From Nereocystis luetkeana (Eukaryota > Sar > Phaeophyceae > Laminariales > Laminariaceae), in contig JARUPZ010000009.1 of the NCBI GenBank assembly GCA_031213475.1, positions 5,923,601-5,987,600 on the forward strand: 64,000 bases of DNA. The letters are read 5' to 3'. The position numbers were made by a program, and so were the translations under genes. Numbering within the stretch: the first letter of the stretch is position 1; each line of letters begins with the position of its first letter. Shown piece after piece: positions 57,208 to 64,000 of this stretch. The notes under the pieces were generated by a model, which ran no database searches, was not told the DNA's origin, and saw nothing but the letters and a program-made list of their open reading frames with translations.

Positions 57208-57501
57208 CTAACCTTCCTTGATTCCAACGCGACAACATGTGCTTTGACGCGAACGGACGCTCCACTGCCGTGACGCGTCGTATCCTGGAGATGGCCTGGT
57301 ACTTTCCAACCCAAAAGCCGTTTTCGCTAACGAAGCATCCGGAATCGTATTTGACAAGAGGGACAAATAATATTCTTTACACACGTGCAAATTGCCCGGG
57401 TCTGATTCGTTGAACCCGTGCACACTGAGAACGAGGCCATCGAGGGCACCGTCAGCATCATGTGGATATTTTTGCGAAATTCCGACACTGTACTCGATCA
57501 T
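57208..57501 (-). pseudogene. Helitron N-terminal region
   Basis: The 97-residue frame contains NLHVCKEYYLSLLSNTIPDA followed by SLAKTAFGLE (residues 38-66). This fits the Helitron pattern CxxCyxxLxxxxiPxxaLAxxxxxG, with the second Cys replaced by Tyr. It ends in an Arg/Ser-rich stretch of no clear identity and is separated from the next island by about 540 bases without a clear frame. Confidence 0.55.
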
Positions 57502-57509
57502 GCTTTGAA

Positions 57510-59090
57510 GACAACCTACCTGTCGCTTTTAGAACATCCTTGTGAGGGATTTCTCACGGCATCAACATATATTGTTCCGTAACACGGGTCCTCCTGTCGC
57601 ATACACCGCAGGGAAACTGAACGCAGAAAATGTGTTAATAAGATTGAGTGTTACCGTCCGTTTCAAATTACGACGATAAAGAGTTACATTTCGAAATACG
57701 CTACAACAAGAGTAAACACAGCTCACACCGTATACTGCCCACAAACATGCGTTCTTCAAAATAATCTATAGCCCCCGAGAAAATTTTGGGTCGAAGTGGG
57801 CCTGTTAACTCGACGCTGTCTCTGCACCGTTGTTGACCTAGCGTGGTGTCGATAGCAGCAGTTGGCCGTGATGGCATAATACTCGACAGGATCGTGCCGA
57901 ACGACGAACCCGCGCTCGGGAAGGACTGCGTGGGGCTTGTTGTATCTGTGTAGCTACAACAGCGCAAAGCAACGTTGCAGCCAATCCCAGCAAAATCGTC
58001 GTCAAGCTTCCAACTAACTGGTGCCAGAATAAACGAAAAGCTGACGGTCACGTCAGAGACAAAGGATCCGACAACAGTTGTTAGTTACAGAAAATACGAG
58101 TAACCTAAAGCCAGGGTTATTGTAAGAGGTACACACCCCTCGGCTGATATGGGTGGCTAGTCGCCAGGAACTAAACCGACCAGTCATTTACGAATACATG
58201 TTTTTGCTGTCGCTCATTCAAGTCTGCCTTCAAGTCACACTTGTAGTCGAATATTGCAGCAAAGTGTCGGGCACGTCTTCGAAAGAGAACAAACGCGGAG
58301 TCTACCTGTCGGAAACTGTTATAATAGCTGGACTCATAGTCCCCCTAAGGCATATCTTACCTCCATCTCTTATCAAAATATTTGGCTCACGACGTAGACG
58401 CATCCTATAGTCTCGACGGCGGCATGCTCTCGGCCACTATACTGCTGCTGCTGAAGCTACAAGCTGTGCGCTCATCAGAGTGTACTGTTGTGAGTGGGGG
58501 GGCCCTAGCTAAAGTACCAGGTATATCCTGGACGACAAGCACAACCCATGGACGGGTGATATGACTGAGGGCAGGAGTAGTACCTGTGCTCCACCTCTGT
58601 CTATACATTGTGATGTGCTTTCGCCATAATCTTGAAAAACACGGTTGCCAAAATCTCTCGAACCGTGCCTCTTTGTATTACGTCTCTGTATAGTCCAGAT
58701 AATCGGCGGGGTGGTAAGTCATAAAATACATGCGCACTTTTTCCCCATTGTTCCCCCCGCGATTGCCTACTGAGACCGGTGACTCACCTGGATGCTATGT
58801 ACGTACCGACCAATCAGCGTCGAATTTATTGTAATTTCGATCTTATTATTTTTGTTGGGCTTTGTTCTTTTTTTATTAGGCTAGCCTTCCGACAATGCGC
58901 AGCATGGGCTTGCATGTTGGTCAATCAAAACACTCCTCAAAGAAGATTTCTCCGTATACGAAGGAAACCTATACTGTACACTTGGATATACTATTTCTAT
59001 TTTGTTTAGACACACGCAGGGGTTGTTACGTATTGATGCATTGATGCATAATATCGAGCGGCGTAATTTGTCTCGTGTGTTTTTTTTGTG
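57510..59090. other. No recognised gene
   Basis: A 116-codon minus-strand frame (57701-58051) and an 85-codon plus-strand frame (58153-58410) have no known motif. The former could be an upstream Helitron piece but shows no supporting residues. Confidence 0.3.
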
Positions 59091-59092
59091 CA

Positions 59093-59190
59093 TGGCGTTA
59101 CATTCAACGTTTTATTATACTGTGTTTGCACGTGTGCACCAGTTGGGCCCGACAAGGCGGAGCAGCTGCAGTTGAGACAAACTACGACGT
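59093..59190 (+). repeat. Dispersed repeat R5, copy 2
   Basis: It matches 56955-57075 in the same orientation (TTACATTCAACGTTTTATTA, GTGCACCAGTTGGGCCCGAC, GTTGAGACAAACTAC) with a few insertions. Confidence 0.7.
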
Positions 59191-59424
59191 AACGCGCCGA
59201 GGATACCCGTATCTACTATATATATCATACACCACGACGGACAGCATGCCGAATGGCCTGTTGTTGATGCTATTGTAACGCTTCAAAATATGCGATGCCA
59301 CACGAGTCAGGAGACACGAGACGGCACTTTCATACCGTAACAGACGGCTTCGTAGTTTTTGTCGTAGGTATATGTTTGTAATTGACACTACGTAAGGGTT
59401 TAGTGAGGGTACCGGCTAAAGACA

Positions 59425-60180
59425 GTTGTCTGTGATCGCGAGGAAATCAGCTATTATATATACTTGTGAGGGTGGTGGTATATCTCTCTGTCGCGAGAAC
59501 CCTAGAAGTACCAGTAGGCCCCAAGCGTCGGCCAGTTGTCCGTGATCGCGACGACAGCTAGCTGCTGAGCAGCTATTACACGCCAACTATAACTTACTGT
59601 GTGGTGCTGCTGTCCTTCTCTGTACCTGCCGTCGCGACAACCCTGCAGTCTCTCTCTGACGCTTACCTGCCGTCGCGACAACCCTTACATGACCTCCCGT
59701 CGCGACAACGCGTAAAGAAACATATGTACATGTCGATCGCGGCCAAAGCTCTCGGCGGCCGATGCTCAGCAGCAAGCAGAAGCAGCAGCAGCAGCAGCAG
59801 CAGCTAGGTGCAAAAAAAGTTATCTGCAGTCAGCGGCAGGAAGCAGCAGCTAACGCCGAGCAGCAGCTGTACAACAACAGCTACTTACTTGTTGTGGTGG
59901 TGGTTCTACCTCTCTCTGCCGCTTATGTATCTGCCGTCGCGACAACCCCAGAAGAAGCATGAATGTGTCTATCGCGACCTGCTCTCGGCCGCCAACGCTC
60001 ACAGCTGTAGAAGAGCAGCTTCATTGTTGAGCTGCAACAAAACTCATCCGCAGCCAGCGAAGCTGCTGTTCAGGAGCTGTGCCGCTTAGGAGCAGCAGCT
60101 GCAAAAATTTCAAGCCTTCGGCGGCGAAAGCTCTCAGAAGCAGAAGCAGCAGCAGCTCCGTCTGATAGACTGCAAGGAGG
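59425..60180. repeat. Cluster of TCGCGA palindromes with CAG tracts
   Basis: About nine TCGCGA cores or close variants occur between 59430 and 59975, four of them in the longer context CCGTCGCGACAAC (near 59630, 59670, 59697, 59934). They alternate with CAGCAG tracts, the longest at 59781-59804, and with GCAGCAGCTG clusters to 60180. Short frames across it are poly-Gln or poly-Ser and not persuasive as a gene. Confidence 0.65.
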
Positions 60181-60810
60181 TGGCTTCGCACAGCTGAGCC
60201 GACGCACCGACTGAGGTGTACCTGGTAAGATATTTGCTTGACAAATGCTGACCTCGTTTGGCAATGCTGACATTCACGGGAGATTTGAAGACAAGGCTTA
60301 CCTCAACGCAGACTTGAAAGAGTCAGAAAAAAATACTTGTAGAAAGTATTGATCGGTGAAATCCAGGCTGCGTTGTGTTTCTTAACTACTTGGCTACAAT
60401 ATTGCTTTGACAGTCGATTAGGCTACAGAGGCAAATTCTTTTCACTTCGTCAAAGTGGGAAAGGGGGGGGGTGGCTAAAAAAAGAAGGAATTAGTGTTGA
60501 AAATAGTGAAGAAAAAGAGGGGATTTGCGGATGGTAAATGTTTAATGGTTTAGAGCCCAGTGCCTGCGTTACTGGGAATAGGGAGTGTGGATTTGGATGT
60601 CGCGACTATGGCGCTGAGGGTAGCACACTAAACAAACGTTTTATCTGAGAGGCCCAGCTTATGATTGCAATACAACACCGTTTTAGGCGCAACACTGACC
60701 CACTAAATCTGTATCAACTCGATCGTGGAGTATCCGTGTTCGTCGAGTACTGGCGCGCACGCTTCATTGCTACGTGACAGCCGCGAGGCCCACGGTCTTC
60801 ATCTCTCTCA

Positions 60811-61047
60811 TTATCTTCCCCTTCCTCTCTCTACGGCGCAGAATTCGGAATCAATACGACAGCACGTACCATCTGCACACTGGCCTTGGTCGTCGTCGAC
60901 GAAAAGGGGGAGAGGGGGGGCTCCCTCACGGGAGGCATCAAACTCCCGAGCCAACAAGTTGCGCAAACATTCGGGGTCTTTCATGCGATATTTTGGCGAG
61001 AGCTTCCTCACCCCCTGGCCGACAGTTTGTTCAAGCTCTCGGGCCAT
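60811..61047 (-). CDS. Possible exon with a short cysteine motif
   Basis: A 78-codon frame reads MARELEQTVGQGVRKLSPKY, KDPECLRNLLAREFDASREG, then QCADGTCCRIDSEFCAVERG and stops. A pyrimidine-rich stretch (CCCCCCTCTCCCCCTTTTTC) sits just before a possible AG acceptor that would start the C-x4-CC-x6-C part with two bases, the same phase as the module exons at 1.4-5.8 kb. The spacing differs from those modules. It could be unrelated. Confidence 0.22.
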   Translation of the reverse strand: MARELEQTVGQGVRKLSPKYRMKDPECLRNLLAREFDASREGAPPLPLFVDDDQGQCADGTCCRIDSEFCAVERGRGR

Positions 61048-61639
61048 CAGTTATTCTGACGAGAGGGTGGTTGGTGGATATTTCGGATTTGGGGTGGACT
61101 GACGCTTAGGAAGGAACCTGTGGTGTTATCTTCCGGAGTGGTTGGTGGTTGTTTAGCTTGTGTTATTCGCAAGGTGTATCGCGTTGTAACTCATTTCATG
61201 CTGGTTTGCATTTTCTGTCAGTTTCTCGTATTTTTTGTTTAGATGAAGGAGGCTTTTCCCGGCATGAGGACATACATTCAGGGAGTCCGATGTGGTTCGC
61301 CCCCTGCGTAGTCGTTAGGATGTTTGTATTGGGTGTTCTTGTGATGTTGTTGATGACGTGAAGAGGACAGAAGCTGGGGAGGGGGCCCTGTCGTATATAT
61401 ATTATATATACGTACTGGTCCGTAGATGACCGTCCTTCAGGTGTGTTTGAGATGTTTTCCTCGCGTGGTTCGTATGTGTATTTTCTATCGTTGGGGGTGT
61501 TATGGTATGCCTGCCTGTGCTTTTTAATCTCAGCATTTAATTTCTTGGCTCAACTCTCATTTCATTTGTTGATTAGCATGAAAATGGGGATATTTCCCAC
61601 TGTTTGCATTAATTTCTTATGAGGATTGCAGTGTAAGAT

Positions 61640-63080
61640 ATTTATTATGGTGGTTACTATTATCGTGGTGGCTTGGTTGTATGGTTTGGTTTTCGGGAAG
61701 TTTCGAGGTGAAATCGCCGGCCTCGGGCTTCTGGGGGGGACCGCCTTGCCAGTAGTTGCATCCTCTGGTTGCAGTGTTGATTATTTATGATAGTGTTGAT
61801 TAAGAGAGCGGCACCCGCTGTTATTTGATTATTATTTATGATGGTGTTGATTATCAGAGTGGTTTTACTTTTCTTTTCGGGAGAGGTCGAAAGGGAATCC
61901 CGGGCGCCGCCCTCGGGCTTGGGGGGGGTTGGAGTGTTGGTAATTTTCGATGCGGTTGACTACGAGATTGGCATCCTCTGATGCCGTTCGGGTTAGCTTT
62001 GATGGTGTTGACTGGGAAAGTGAAACCCTCTGTTTGCAGTGTTGATGTTTTAAAAATTTAATGGAGTTGACTAGGAGAGTGGCATCCTCTGCTTGCAGTG
62101 CTGCTTGTTCATGGTGGTGTTGATTACGAGAGTGTGGCATCCTCTGATTGCAGTGTTGCTTTTTTCTGATAAGCGTTGATTATTCATACGATGCTCAGAT
62201 TGCGATGTCGCTTATTCATGGTGGTGTTGATTAAGGGAGTGTGTCACCCTCTGCTTGCAGTGTTGATCATATATGATGGTGTTGGTTAAGAGAGTTTGGA
62301 TCCTCTGCTTGGAGTGTTGAATATTAATTATATGTATGTGTTGATTGTTTAGGATGGTGTTGATTAGGAGAGTGATGGTGTTGACTAAAAGAGTGATCTC
62401 CTGTGTTTTTTTCGCGATGGCTGCCCTCTGGCGTGAGGACGATGAAGTGTTGATTATATTTTTTGTTGTTGATTAGGGTCTAGCACCCTCTGCTTGCAGT
62501 GTTGTATATTCATCGTGGTGTTGATTGTAGTAGTTAGTGGTATCCTCTGCTTGCAGGGTTGATTATTGATGAGGAGGGTGTTGACTATTAAATATGGTGT
62601 CGATTAGGAGAGTGGCATCCTTTTTTATTATCACGATTATTTCCTTATCGGGAAAGGTCAAGAGTGAACCCCGGGCGCCGCCTTCGTGGACGGGCGCCGC
62701 CCTCGGGCTTGGGGAGGATTGGAGTGTTGATCATTTTCGATGCGGTTTTCGATGGGCCACCTTTGTGAACGGGCGTGTTTGTCCTTCACATTAAACCGTT
62801 CCTTCTACCCGTCGACATACAGCACAACCAGAGTCCGTGCCGATCCTTCGATCCGAAAAGAGATACAACTTCTGTGGTGGGGAGGATTGCAGTGCTGACT
62901 ATTTTTGGGGGTGGTGATTAGGAAAGTGACATCCTCTGTCATTTCAAAGTTGATTGTTTTTTATAGGATTTCAGTGTCGTTCTTTTTTAAATGGGGATTA
63001 GGAAAGTGGTATCCTTAGTCGGTTTAGGGTTGATTATATTTTATGGTGTTTAGGAAAGTGGCATCATATGTCATTTTCGC
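61640..63080 (+). repeat. Degenerate minisatellite with TGTTGATTA core
   Basis: The core GGTGTTGATTAGGAGAGTGG, often followed by CATCCTCTGCTTGCAGTG and TTGATTATTTATGAT, is repeated irregularly about 15-20 times. A second-order motif with GGGCGCCGCCCTCGGGCTTG occurs near 61895 and 62670-62715, with a partial copy near 61717. An R1 fragment interrupts it at 62784-62880. Confidence 0.8.
62784..62880 (-). repeat. Dispersed repeat R1, copy 5, inside the minisatellite
   Basis: On the minus strand: CGGCACGGACTCTGGTTGTG, CTGTATGTCGACGGGTAGAA, GGAACGGTTTAATGTGAAGG. Minisatellite units continue on both sides. Confidence 0.7.
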
Positions 63081-64000
63081 GATTGATTCGGCTTTCGGGA
63101 CTTTCCAGGCCCCGGCGTAAGGGGGCGCTCGTGTAGTTGTTGATGTTTGACCACTGGCGTTTTAGGAGTCAACAGGGTGTGACGTCGTGGTTGACGGGTG
63201 GAAGGGGTTGTATGGGATTCGTGCGCAGTCATTGCACGATGGCGGGAGCCCCCTGCTGGCATTCGCGACCGGGGAGATTCCGTGGAGAAGGCTCGCGGCT
63301 AACGACCAGAAAGGTCCTACCCTGTTTGGGAGGGAATCATGTGCACATTCACCGCGTTAGTGAGTAAGGCGGCGCATGAGAGTGCGCGCTGGAGACGGTG
63401 TTTTCTTGGAGGCCGGGTTTTCCCTCTTCAGTTTGGTTGGCTTAGAGTATTTCGGATCCACCGTCTACGATGCCGCGTGACTGGACTTTCCAGGCCTAAT
63501 CAGCTGGGGAGGATGTTACCACGGTGTTGCAAGGATCCGAGGGGTTTCCAGAGAAGGGCAAGGCGTAACAATCGAAGGGGACAATGCGAATTGAACCCGG
63601 AGAATAGCGCCTGCCCACACAGACGGAGTTTAGTGATGGGGGCCTCTCGGGCCCACAACACCTGTAGCCCAGGTAGTTCGTTCTGTTATCCTCGTTGCTA
63701 TACTACGTATGAAGCGTAACGGGCAGAACAACCACGCTAGTCGATGGCTCGCCAGCAAGGACATCAGGCTGCGTGGCACAATGGTAAGTCTTTGCATGAA
63801 CTCAGCGAGAGCGTGAACGTGTCTTATCGGCAATTCCGGTGCATGGCACGGACTGCCCCTGTAGAAAAAATACGAACAACGGTGTTATGGTGTAGATGAT
63901 CTTGTTAGTGGGCCAACGGGATCCCATCATGTGTGATGTACATGCAAACAAGACTACCGCACATCCAGGTTCGATACACGTACAACACGACTCTGTAACA
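63081..64000. other. No recognised gene
   Basis: A 126-codon plus-strand frame (63339-63719) is Arg- and Cys-rich with no known motif. An A-box-like TGGCACAATGG at 63774 has no B box at the right distance, so no tRNA is claimed. Confidence 0.3.

Larger units (their letters stand above)
54008..57501 (-). mobile_element. Helitron remnant without helicase
   Basis: Four coding islands on the minus strand follow the order of a Helitron protein: N-terminal region (57501-57208), RRLRKN / FGHLSPKCCGG region (56667-56014), HxH-containing Rep segment (55808-55425), Tyr-pair Rep segment (55292-54699) and post-Rep linker (54517-54008). The Pif1-like helicase that normally follows is not visible downstream, so the element appears truncated at about 54.0 kb. 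Helitrons are rolling-circle DNA transposons. No TC or CTRR terminus was identified. Confidence 0.75.

Noticed and set aside
63774-63850. A-box-like TGGCACAATGG as a tRNA
   Set aside because: No GGTTC-type B-box or T-arm follows at the expected distance.
1-64000. LTR retroelements, Polintons or viral insertions
   Set aside because: No integrase, protease, capsid-like or polymerase-B motif and no long direct terminal repeats bounding such genes were seen.
1-64000. CRISPR arrays or bacterial operons
   Set aside because: Repeats lack short regular spacers, and gene structure, LINEs and introns are eukaryotic.

Overview
The window is nuclear eukaryotic DNA, not bacterial. Coding sequence is sparse, convincing GT-AG introns are present, and most of the DNA is mobile-element debris: three LINE copies or fragments, one decayed Helitron, several MITE-like elements, tandem arrays and microsatellites. 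The reverse transcriptases have the YADD(x)GIVS...SEKKTE / SEAKTE style that I associate with stramenopile, especially brown-algal, non-LTR elements. A brown alga or related stramenopile is therefore my best guess, but this is inference and no single marker proves it. I saw no tRNA or rRNA gene I would defend, no LTR retroelement or viral copy, and no CRISPR array.

Region by region. 1-5.8 kb: the one clear host gene, on the minus strand. It has five short exons, each a cysteine-rich module and each with phase-1 introns on both sides, so the modules can be skipped, duplicated or shuffled without breaking frame. Its first and last exons were not found. 5.8-10 kb: little coding signal, but an 89-bp element with TTAA at both ends and near-perfect inverted repeats (piggyBac-type MITE). 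10.4-14.9 kb: an almost full-length LINE (APE-type endonuclease plus reverse transcriptase) broken by two stops and one frameshift. 14.9-22.2 kb: a mosaic of a dispersed repeat family ('R1', sometimes ending in an AAC tract), a second decayed LINE fragment, a 251-bp foldback MITE with a 5-bp target duplication, and tandem repeats. 23.6-25.9 kb and 35.6-37.4 kb: four copies of a roughly 1.1-kb unit, two head-to-tail on the plus strand and two on the minus strand. 29 kb: a TIR element that carries telomere-like CCCTAA repeats, with a truncated relative at 51 kb.

38-54 kb: another MITE family (39.0 and 53.2 kb), a roughly 271-bp satellite array (41.4-45.8 kb) split by about 0.9 kb of unrelated DNA, a 5'-truncated LINE (46.6-48.1 kb) bordered by repeats that recur at 51.4-51.7 kb, and other local duplications. 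54.0-57.5 kb: a Helitron on the minus strand that keeps its N-terminal motif, the HxH motif and the Tyr pair of the Rep domain but has no recognisable helicase. 59.4-60.2 kb: a cluster of TCGCGA palindromes and CAG repeats. 61.6-63.1 kb: a TGTTGATTA-type minisatellite.

Apart from the cysteine-rich gene nothing suggests genes working together; the window is a gene-poor, repeat-dense stretch. One signal crosses these boundaries: the near-palindrome TACCWGGTA occurs 15 times, against about 0.5 expected by chance.
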